Positions 7,417-14,851 of a stretch of 30,347 nt of DNA are shown one piece after another. Positions within the stretch are counted from its first letter, which is position 1. Every line of letters starts with the position of its first letter. The position numbers and the translations under genes were made by a program. The stretch is from a virus. Under the pieces are notes generated by a model. That model was not told the DNA's origin. It ran no database searches and saw only the letters and a list, made by a program, of their open reading frames with translations. The stretch lies in IMG/VR virus record IMGVR_UViG_3300010160_000164, positions 1 through 30,347 of that record; one strand, written 5' to 3'.

Positions 7417-7769
7417 GCGAGTTGCTGACTAACTATATACAAAATAGTTCATTGGCTATGACTAAGGCAGCATATTTTGAAATGTGCGAACAGTTAGGCA
7501 GTGAACCAGTAGAATCTGAAATACCCGTAGAATTTGATGATTTTCCACTAGATGTACAGCAAGCACTCAATGTCTATAAATTTATGCGAGACGATTGGGA
7601 CGGCATGAATGGTGTATATTTAGGAAAATCCCTAGTAGGTATCTCCGAAATTTTTCAATTTTGTGATATAGATCCTAGCGATAGAAATATTGTATTTCAG
7701 TTAATTAAAATAATTGATAATATACGACAAGAAGATATAAACAGCAAAAAGAAAAGCTCGTCTAGTTAA
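6997..7769 (+). CDS. Tail assembly chaperone, frameshifted long form (gpGT-like)
   Basis: Ribosomes that slip at 7383-7389 join residues 1-131 of the short chaperone to 126 residues of the -1 frame (starting LFYQQLHEVSELLTNYIQ), giving about 257 residues. The T part is helical and charged (MTKAAYFEMCEQLG, DVQQALNVYKFMRDDWDGM), ending in a Lys/Ser-rich tail. The T frame has no ribosome site of its own; a TTG at 7422 is the only early start-like codon. In the lambda system the T domain binds tail tube subunits and the G domain binds the tape measure, bringing them together for tail assembly. The stop codon (7767-7769) lies in the loop of the terminator that follows. Confidence 0.85.
7383..7427 (+). 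promoter_or_regulatory. Programmed -1 ribosomal frameshift signal (G GGA AAC + stem-loop)
   Basis: The heptamer GGGAAAC at 7383-7389 is read in the zero frame as (G) GGA AAC and fits the X XXY YYZ rule; lambda uses the near-identical GGGAAAG. Eight bases downstream, CAGCAGCTC (7398-7406) pairs with GAGTTGCTG (7419-7427) in a 9-bp stem with one G-U pair and a 12-base loop that contains the zero-frame stop (7414-7416). Slipping back by one puts ribosomes into the open frame that ends at 7769. The spacing and stem match established stimulatory elements. Confidence 0.9.
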
Positions 7770-7789
7770 CCGACTAGACGAGCTTTTTT
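7752..7789 (+). terminator. Strong intrinsic terminator after the chaperone genes
   Basis: A 15-bp perfect stem (7752-7766 with 7773-7787) has a 6-base loop and runs into six T's (7784-7789). It overlaps the end of the GT frame: the TAA stop is in the loop. The A-run on the left could let it also work weakly on the opposite strand. It closes the head/tail-tube transcription unit just before a new promoter. Confidence 0.93.
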
Positions 7790-7809
7790 ATTGTTTAAAA
7801 ATTTCGGCA

Positions 7810-7838
7810 TTGACATAAACCAGCCCATATGTTATAAT
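7810..7838 (+). promoter_or_regulatory. Perfect-consensus sigma-70 promoter driving the tape measure and tail-tip genes
   Basis: TTGACA (7810-7815) and TATAAT (7833-7838) are separated by 17 bases, and TG lies one base before the -10 box (7830-7831), giving an extended -10 as well. Transcription should start near 7845. It lies 20 bases after a strong terminator and 60 bases before the tape measure start. The promoter at 25146 has the same design. Confidence 0.93.
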
Positions 7839-7855
7839 GAACCTACATAAAAATG

Positions 7856-7878
7856 TGTAGAATATTTAAAATTCTACA
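7856..7878 (+). other. Inverted repeat in the tape measure leader
   Basis: TGTAGAAT (7856-7863) and ATTCTACA (7871-7878) form a perfect 8-bp stem with a 7-base loop in the predicted 5' leader. The sequence CTACATAA occurs both at 7843-7850, around the expected start of transcription, and at 7874-7881 in the right arm. The element could be a leader-stabilising hairpin or a protein-binding operator. Confidence 0.5.
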
Positions 7879-7898
7879 TAAGATAACCTGGAGATGCT

Positions 7899-10800
7899 AT
7901 GGCAGGTAATACCGTAAATATTAAACTACAAGTCAAGTCTGACGGTAGTTTAGAAGCAAGTATTAATGATACCAAAGAACTTAACAAAGAGTTAGGTAAA
8001 GCTGTAAAACATGCACAAGAATACAGTAAAGTAGGTGCTAGTGCTGACAGTATGCAGTATGGTCGTGCTCGTGGCGCCAGCGGCTTAACTGGTGCTAGTG
8101 CCAGAGACTTTGCTAATGAACAGCAAGGTCTTGGTGGATTAGTTCGCCTATATGCAACACTTGCCGCTAATACTTATGCTGCTGCCACTGCTTTTAATTT
8201 TTTACGCGATGGATATAATGCAGCTATACAAGAGAATGCATTAACACAATTAAGTATTACTAGCGGCGTAGCTATTAATTCACTGGCTAAAAACTTAGTT
8301 GCCGCTACAGATGGTGCTATCAATTTTAAAGATGCAATGAGTGCTGCTGCCAAAGGCGTTACTAGTGGTTTAAGTAGTAAACAAATGTTGCAATTAGCTG
8401 ATGCAGCTAAAAAAGCAGGTCAAACTATTGGTATTGACACTGCTGAAGCTATTAGTCGATTAACTCGCGGTATTACAAAGATTGAGCCTGAATTGCTGGA
8501 CGAATTAGGTTTATTTACTAAACTTGATACAGCAGTTACAAATTATGCTCGCAGTGTGGGCAAAAGTGTTGGTAGTCTAACAGATTTTGAGCGGCGTCAA
8601 GCTTTTGCTAATGCTGTATTAAAAGAGGCAAAGGACAAGTTTAATGACGTTGACATTCCTGCTAATCCTTATGAAAAGCTAGCAGCAGCATTAAGTAATA
8701 TTGCTTTGCAAGGCACTAAACTCGTTAATAATTTTTTAATACCAGTAGTTGAATTTTTTACAAATAATACTGGTGCGCTAGTAGCAGCGCTTGCTTTAAT
8801 TGGTACAAAAATTATAGGCATGGCACTGCCAGCACTAAGTCAATGGCGACAAGGTTTAAATGATGCTGCTGAATTAGCAAAACGTCGTGCTTCTGAAATT
8901 AACGTAAGTTTTGGTGATGCTTTTGCACAAAAAATTGAAGCAAAGTATAATATACCAAAATTAAAAGAAAATTTGGATGAAGCTTTAAAAGCCTATGAAA
9001 AGTCTAGACAAGATTTTTTAGCCAAAGATAAAGCCTATGCTAGTGCTAAAGACGCACAAGATCAAAGAATTTATGGGGCTCTTAGCAAAGGTTTAAAAGG
9101 TTCAGAAGAACTTGGCAAGGACACTACTAGTGCAATACAACAAAAAATTGTTGATCTTCGTAAACAGGGTTTAAATGTTAGTGAAGCAGACAGAAAAGTC
9201 TTACAAGATACTGCTGATAGATTAGAAAAACAATTATTAATTTACGAAAGATTGATAACAGCTCGCAAAGCCCTTGCTGATGCAAATAGTAAATATGATG
9301 CAGCAGCAGAAGCTCCTAATCTTGAAGCTAGCTTACGTGAGCGAGTAAGCCTAGAAGCCAGAAAAAAAGCATTTAAAGCACAAACTGTTGCCTCAGCAGG
9401 AGACGATGCCCAAGTTTTAGGTATGAAAGATGCTTACAAAAATTTAAGCAGAACTATTAATGAAAATACTCTTGGTTTAGGCTACTTTGAAAAAGGTTTC
9501 TTAAGACTTCGTGGCGCTATGGTTATTGCTGCTACTACTGCAGAACTTGTAGCTGCAGCTTTTAATAGGATATTTTTTGTTATTACAGTAGTAATGACAA
9601 TTATAAACGTTATAATTGATGTATTTAGTCGTGCACAAAGAGAAGCCAGTAAGTTAAGTAGTAGTCTTGATGCTTTAGGTAATGCTGCATCTTTAACTGA
9701 TCAAATAATGGCACGTTTTGCGCGCAATATGAATTCTATAACTTTTAATGCAGTAGCAACAAATGCTAATGAGTTATTTGAAGGTTTAAAAGGTTCCATA
9801 GATGATTTTAATGATTATTTATATAAGCGCGGCCCCGTAGAAACTATTGCAGATAAACTTATAGATATTTTTACTCCAAGCAGTCTTGGATGGGGAAAAA
9901 TTAGTAGTTTTGAAAAAAATGCAGCAGAATCCATTGCTAGTACATTAAAAACAATTCCTGAAGGCCCCGGAAAAGAAGCACTTAAACAAAAATTACAGAG
10001 TATTTTAGGTACTACAGCTCTTGATTCTGATTCTATTAGAAAAAGTCTTGATAATATTTATGATGAAAATAAATTAGCTCAAACTGTAAAAAATGCACAA
10101 GAGGCATTAGGGCCTGCAGTTGGTAAATTACAAGAGTATAATTCAGCTCTTAAAGGCCTAAAAGAAAGCCTTACTGCAGTAGGTACTAGTTCTAAAAATT
10201 TACAGAATAGTTTACTACAAAATGATCCTATTAGTAAGTTTGCTTTTGATGCAATCGATTTAGGTTTAAAATTAAGTAAAACTTATGAAGATGCACAAAC
10301 AGCCGCTATAGCGTTACAAGATGTACTAAAAGATCCTACTGCACTACAACTATTGGGTGTAGAATATCAGGAATTAGCAAAACAAAGTCAACGGTCAATT
10401 AAAGATGCAACAGACTTAAATGAATTACAAAGAAATAGGGCACAACTAGAGCAAGACTTAATTTCAAATGCTGAAAAATTAAAAACAGCGTCTGGTAGTG
10501 ATAAAAAGCAATTAGAAAGTACTAGACAAAATTTAGAAAAGTCTTTGGAAGTAGTTAAAATTAATATTGAAGAGAAAAGTGTTAGCAAAATTCAAGGCCA
10601 ACTAAATAATATAGTAGATGTTATACTTACTAGAGCATTTGATATATTAGATAAAAAAACTGAACTGGCTAGACGACAAGCTCAAGTAGGAATTGAACGA
10701 GCAATTATAAGTGGTATGAGTGGTCCAGGCACAGCACAAGCACAAGCAGCCTTAGACAAAGCAGATGTTCAAATTCAAAGGGAGCAACTAAACTTAACTG

Positions 10801-13466
10801 CTGATATTGTTAAACAAGGTTTACAATCAAGAATTATCCAAGAGCAACAACTTTTACAACTAGAAGCTATTAATCAGGAACTATCAGGTGGCGGCACATC
10901 ACAATCTAGAGCAGCTAATAAAAAAGCTCAAGAGGATCTAGGTAAAGTATTAGATGCAGTTCAAACAGGAAAAGTAGGGCCAGAGGTTAAAAATTTATCT
11001 CCATCAGCAATGAAATATGCTATGGAGTCTAAACAGATTAATCAAGGTATAGCTGCTCAAAATGCTGCACTAAATGCAAAAGATCTTGAAATATCACTTA
11101 AAAAACAATTAGCCACTTTACAGGAACAGCAAGGAGTACGTGGTCGTTTATTAGCTGCAGAGCGTGCACAAGCACAGTTTGAATTAGAGTCTTTTAATCG
11201 GCAAGGAATAACTCTTGAGTTTTTAAGTGAAGGTGGTAAACTACGTAAAGATCAACTAGAAGATGCGGTTAGGCAAAAAGATAATGAAATTGCTATGAAA
11301 GCAATTACTGATAAAATTGCTCAGGATGATTTAAGAATTCAACAATTAAAGAAAAATGGTAATGATAAAGAGTTATTGGCCGCTGTTCAAAAAAGTAAAG
11401 CTGATTTATTAAGTCAAAAAAGTACTCTAGAAAATCAACAAAAACAACAAGATCAGCTTGCACAAATTAAAAAAGCTCAAGAAGAAATTAGTAGGGCTTA
11501 TGCAGCTATTACTCGTGAAATTGAACATCAAAATAGGATGCGTGATATTGCCATACAACAACAACGGCAAGATCTTGCTAATCAAGCCAGCCTTGTAGAA
11601 TTATATAATAATGCTGGTTTAGTAACTGGACAACAGTTAGCAGGCGAGCAAAAATTATCTCAAGAACGTAAAACCGAACTAGATTATCAGCAACAACAAA
11701 ATTCTTTGCAAGATAATTACGTTAAACAGTACCTTGATTTTCAAACAAAAATTGCTCAAGCTAAAACAGCTAATAAAACGTCTGACGTTACAGAATACGA
11801 ACGTGCTCAAGACAGGTTAAAACTAGAGTTTGAGAGTGCTAGCGCCGCTAATGCTAAAAATAATATACAACAAAAATTTCTAGATGCACGAAATGCAGAA
11901 ATTAATCTATTAAAACAAGTTAGAGAATACGAAAATAAATTAGCTGATGCTGCAATGGCTAGATTAAAATCACAGCAAGAACTTAATAGTTTAAGTGATA
12001 GCAATATGCCTTATCTAACCGATAAAGTTTTAGAAAACCGTTTAGCTCTAGAAAAAGAAATTGCAGATGAGGGCTTTAGACGTCGCCGACAAGAAATTGA
12101 TTATTTAGATCAAATAAATCAAAGATTAATGGTAGAGTTAAAAATAAAATATGCTATTGCTGGTATAGCTTTTGATTCTACTGCTTATAATAATGAGCAA
12201 GCTAGATTAGATAATTTGCGAAAATCTTTAGGATTAGATGAAAAAACTTTTCAAGTAAAACAAGCACAAGCAGTAATTAATAATAAACTTACAGAAGATT
12301 TACAGCGCCTGCAGATGCAAAATACTCTGGCTGAACAAGGAAATAAAGCAGATCAAATTGCTTTAGATAATAAAAGCCAACTGCTATCAGCACAACAAAG
12401 TCTTAATATGTTAACACCACAACAAATTCAAGACCAACAAAAAATTATTGATTATGGTAAGTTAGAGGCAGATACAACTGCCGCTAAACGATCCGAAGAT
12501 GACCGCTATACACAGGCAAAGTTAGAAAATGCAGCCGCAATTAAAAGAACTTTAGCAGCCGATGCAAAGGCTGATTTAACCCTATTAAATGATAAAGCTA
12601 AATTTATTGAGCAATCTCATCAAAATGAGATGAAAAATATTGCACAAACTATGGCAGGTAGAAAAGCTGCAATGGATTTGCAATATTCTATGAACGAACG
12701 CCAAAAAGCCTATAACGACGCATTTATTAAAATGTTTGACGGCATGGCCGATTCTATTATTGACTTTGTTAATACTGGCAAAGGTAATTTTAGCGACTTA
12801 ATTGATAGTTTTATCAAAGATATTGCTAGGTACGAGCTACGTTTACAGATGTTTGAAATGTGGCAAAAACTTCGTCCGGGATTTGGCTTAGGTCCAGCAG
12901 TTCCTGGAGGTAGTAGTGGCGGCTTTAATCTTTCAAATATTTTTAGTAGTTTTGGTGGAAGCAGTGGCACTATTACCGGTTCTAGCGGTACATATGCTAT
13001 GAATGCTTTTAGTTTAGCTGCTAAAGGTGCTGCATTTGATGGACAGGGCAATAAATTTGCCAAAGGTGGAGCATTTGACGAAGGTTATACTGTACAGCCG
13101 TTTGCAATGGGTGCTGCATTTACCAATAAAATAATCAATGAACCTACTATATTTAAATTTGCCCAAGGCACTGGGTTAATGGGCGAAGCAGGACCCGAAG
13201 CCATTATGCCACTTACTCGTGACAGTAGCGGTAATCTTGGTGTTAGAGCTGAAGGCGGCAATAGTGGCTCCAGTGTAAATATTGTTATTAATAATAATAC
13301 TAGTGCAGAAGTGCAGACTAATGAAACTACAGACGGTCGCGGAAATCGCAGTATTGACATAACTATTGGCGATATGGTAGCAAGACAAATTGCTAGTAAA
13401 AATAGTACGTTACAACAAACTATGGGTGCAGTATACGGTAATAAACCTGCGCTAGCAAGGAGGTAA
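7899..13466 (+). CDS. Tape measure protein
   Basis: At 1855 residues this is the largest gene of the window, placed directly after the chaperones as usual. The N-terminal third holds hydrophobic segments at about residues 81-103, 290-313 (ALVAALALIGTKIIGMALPAL) and 553-577 (FFVITVVMTIINVIIDVF), likely used for inner-membrane passage of DNA. The middle (about 800-1640) is a very long Gln/Lys/Ala-rich coiled coil. The C-terminus contains a Gly/Ser-rich stretch and then GLMGEAGPEAIMPLTRDSSG, a motif well known from lambda gpH-type C-termini. The protein sets tail length; at roughly 0.15 nm per residue, as in known siphophages, a tail near 280 nm would be expected. The ribosome site CTGGAG lies just before the ATG. 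No peptidase or lysozyme domain was seen. Confidence 0.93.
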   Translation: MAGNTVNIKLQVKSDGSLEASINDTKELNKELGKAVKHAQEYSKVGASADSMQYGRARGASGLTGASARDFANEQQGLGGLVRLYATLAANTYAAATAFNFLRDGYNAAIQENALTQLSITSGVAINSLAKNLVAATDGAINFKDAMSAAAKGVTSGLSSKQMLQLADAAKKAGQTIGIDTAEAISRLTRGITKIEPELLDELGLFTKLDTAVTNYARSVGKSVGSLTDFERRQAFANAVLKEAKDKFNDVDIPANPYEKLAAALSNIALQGTKLVNNFLIPVVEFFTNNTGALVAALALIGTKIIGMALPALSQWRQGLNDAAELAKRRASEINVSFGDAFAQKIEAKYNIPKLKENLDEALKAYEKSRQDFLAKDKAYASAKDAQDQRIYGALSKGLKGSEELGKDTTSAIQQKIVDLRKQGLNVSEADRKVLQDTADRLEKQLLIYERLITARKALADANSKYDAAAEAPNLEASLRERVSLEARKKAFKAQTVASAGDDAQVLGMKDAYKNLSRTINENTLGLGYFEKGFLRLRGAMVIAATTAELVAAAFNRIFFVITVVMTIINVIIDVFSRAQREASKLSSSLDALGNAASLTDQIMARFARNMNSITFNAVATNANELFEGLKGSIDDFNDYLYKRGPVETIADKLIDIFTPSSLGWGKISSFEKNAAESIASTLKTIPEGPGKEALKQKLQSILGTTALDSDSIRKSLDNIYDENKLAQTVKNAQEALGPAVGKLQEYNSALKGLKESLTAVGTSSKNLQNSLLQNDPISKFAFDAIDLGLKLSKTYEDAQTAAIALQDVLKDPTALQLLGVEYQELAKQSQRSIKDATDLNELQRNRAQLEQDLISNAEKLKTASGSDKKQLESTRQNLEKSLEVVKINIEEKSVSKIQGQLNNIVDVILTRAFDILDKKTELARRQAQVGIERAIISGMSGPGTAQAQAALDKADVQIQREQLNLTADIVKQGLQSRIIQEQQLLQLEAINQELSGGGTSQSRAANKKAQEDLGKVLDAVQTGKVGPEVKNLSPSAMKYAMESKQINQGIAAQNAALNAKDLEISLKKQLATLQEQQGVRGRLLAAERAQAQFELESFNRQGITLEFLSEGGKLRKDQLEDAVRQKDNEIAMKAITDKIAQDDLRIQQLKKNGNDKELLAAVQKSKADLLSQKSTLENQQKQQDQLAQIKKAQEEISRAYAAITREIEHQNRMRDIAIQQQRQDLANQASLVELYNNAGLVTGQQLAGEQKLSQERKTELDYQQQQNSLQDNYVKQYLDFQTKIAQAKTANKTSDVTEYERAQDRLKLEFESASAANAKNNIQQKFLDARNAEINLLKQVREYENKLADAAMARLKSQQELNSLSDSNMPYLTDKVLENRLALEKEIADEGFRRRRQEIDYLDQINQRLMVELKIKYAIAGIAFDSTAYNNEQARLDNLRKSLGLDEKTFQVKQAQAVINNKLTEDLQRLQMQNTLAEQGNKADQIALDNKSQLLSAQQSLNMLTPQQIQDQQKIIDYGKLEADTTAAKRSEDDRYTQAKLENAAAIKRTLAADAKADLTLLNDKAKFIEQSHQNEMKNIAQTMAGRKAAMDLQYSMNERQKAYNDAFIKMFDGMADSIIDFVNTGKGNFSDLIDSFIKDIARYELRLQMFEMWQKLRPGFGLGPAVPGGSSGGFNLSNIFSSFGGSSGTITGSSGTYAMNAFSLAAKGAAFDGQGNKFAKGGAFDEGYTVQPFAMGAAFTNKIINEPTIFKFAQGTGLMGEAGPEAIMPLTRDSSGNLGVRAEGGNSGSSVNIVINNNTSAEVQTNETTDGRGNRSIDITIGDMVARQIASKNSTLQQTMGAVYGNKPALARR

Positions 13467-13469
13467 TAT

Positions 13470-13841
13470 ATGGCTGTTATTAGTTGGCCTACTACAAACG
13501 GTTTTCCACAAGTACCACAAAAAGGTTTTCAGGAAACTGTGCAAGTAGGCGTTATTAGAAGCCCAATGGAAATGGGGCCTGCCAAAGTACGCAGACGTAA
13601 TGCTAGAACTAGCACTATGAATCTTAGTTTTATCCTAACCACTGCACAAACTCAGACTTTGGAAACTTTTATAAAAAACGATATTCGTGGTGTGGCAAGG
13701 TTTAACTTTCCACATCCACGATTGCTGGGCACTACGGTAGAAGCAAGAATTATACCACAAGGCGAAGGCGAATTCTATACATTAACATATCTAGCACCAG
13801 GTTTTTGGAGCGCTAGTTTAACATTTGAAATACTGCCATGA
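13470..13841 (+). CDS. Minor tail protein, probable gpM-like distal tail protein
   Basis: The 123-residue protein follows the tape measure with a perfect AGGAGG ribosome site (13459-13464) embedded in the end of that gene. It carries WPTTNGFPQVPQKGF at the N-terminus, then MEMGPAKVRRRNARTSTM, and ends FWSASLTFEILP. This pattern is common among small beta-rich tail proteins found between tape measure and NlpC/P60 genes. By position it corresponds to lambda gpM, at the junction of tape measure, tube and tip. The precise role is inferred. It overlaps the next gene by four bases (ATGA). Confidence 0.68.
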   Translation: MAVISWPTTNGFPQVPQKGFQETVQVGVIRSPMEMGPAKVRRRNARTSTMNLSFILTTAQTQTLETFIKNDIRGVARFNFPHPRLLGTTVEARIIPQGEGEFYTLTYLAPGFWSASLTFEILP

Positions 13842-14851
13842 GAGGATTAAGTGAAGCGGCCGTAAGAGCCATGTATTCTTCAGAAACTAAACAAGCAGTA
13901 ATACTGTTATTGACAATATACGATCCTGAAGATAATGAAACAGAAGTTTTACACTTAGCAGATAATTTTACTCAAAGGCTAGACCAATATACTACGGATA
14001 CAGATGTAGTATATGGCGTTAGTATGGTTGGTGGAGTAAATAGTTTAGGTACTGTAAGTGTTCAAAGCAGCGATTTTGATGGCGGCGTACAGAACCCACT
14101 TAGCAGCTATTTTAAAATTAATGGTACAACAGTTAATTATCAGTTTACACGTGGCCATACCGTTATGGTATTAAATCCAAATACTTTTGCTGTTGAAACT
14201 ATAAATACTTATGATACTTATTTAGCAAATAATTCTCAACAACTTAAAACTGCACTTCAAGCTATACCAACCGGAAAGTTGGTATGTATTGGCAGTTGGG
14301 ACGCCACATCGCTGGATCAATCAACCAGAGACTATATTAATCAACAGTTTAAAACTACAAGAACTAATACATGGGCTCAAACCAGAATTACACATACTGT
14401 AATTGGTGTAAAAGGTAATATTTACGTTAAACCTGTAGAAGTAATAACTAACGGTAGTACTGGATTTCTTTCTGAATTTACACTAAGTAGCAGCTATCAA
14501 ACTAGTGGTAGTAATATTACTAATAGTACTTTTATTTATTTTCCAATGGAAATTACCTTACCATCAGAAACTGATGACGGCAGTTCTAATTGTACTATTG
14601 CAATTAATTTTGCTAGCAAAGAATTAATTGAGTTTATTAGAGTTAATTTAACTTCACCTGCTAAAATACTACTACAACTTGTGCTATCAGACAATCCCAG
14701 TTATGTAGAAGCGTCTTTTTCAAATTTCTACATAACTGGTGTAAGTTATAGTGCTCAGGGTGTTAATCTTGACCTTAGCATGATTAATTATAGCACAGAA
14801 CCTTTTCCTGCCTATAATTTTTCTCCAAAATACTTTCCAGGACTGTTCTAA
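13838..14851 (+). CDS. DUF1833-type minor tail protein with inserted ILEI/FAM3-like domain
   Basis: The 337-residue protein is in the lambda gpL position. Its ends match the DUF1833 family: RGLSEAAVRAMYSSETKQAV and LLLTIYDPED at the N-terminus; FPMEITLPSETDDGSSN, a helix with ELIEFIRV, LVLSDNPSYVEASF and FPAYNFSPKYFPGLF at the C-terminus. Residues about 75-205 are an insertion that looks like the ILEI/PANDER (FAM3) fold: FTRGHTVMVLNP, VETINTYDTY, LKTALQAIPTGKLVCIGSWD, then ITHTVIGVKG. This order (RGhnV-vv-d, fDTy, L...ip-G.iV...D, .GvKG) is the signature of that family, known in vertebrate cytokine-like proteins and carbohydrate-related enzymes, and reported in some phage tail proteins. A ligand-binding role at the tail tip is an inference. 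It shares TAATG with the next gene. Confidence 0.78.
   Translation: MRGLSEAAVRAMYSSETKQAVILLLTIYDPEDNETEVLHLADNFTQRLDQYTTDTDVVYGVSMVGGVNSLGTVSVQSSDFDGGVQNPLSSYFKINGTTVNYQFTRGHTVMVLNPNTFAVETINTYDTYLANNSQQLKTALQAIPTGKLVCIGSWDATSLDQSTRDYINQQFKTTRTNTWAQTRITHTVIGVKGNIYVKPVEVITNGSTGFLSEFTLSSSYQTSGSNITNSTFIYFPMEITLPSETDDGSSNCTIAINFASKELIEFIRVNLTSPAKILLQLVLSDNPSYVEASFSNFYITGVSYSAQGVNLDLSMINYSTEPFPAYNFSPKYFPGLF

Noticed and set aside
7422-7769. Independent gene starting at TTG 7422
   Set aside because: There is no ribosome site, and the frame is explained as the -1 extension of the tail chaperone from the slippery site at 7383-7389.
12710-13063. Reverse-strand frame of 117 residues opposite the tape measure C-terminus
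   Set aside because: Pro/Leu-rich composition comes from the Gly/Ser-rich coding strand; no start signals, and the tape measure frame is certain here.
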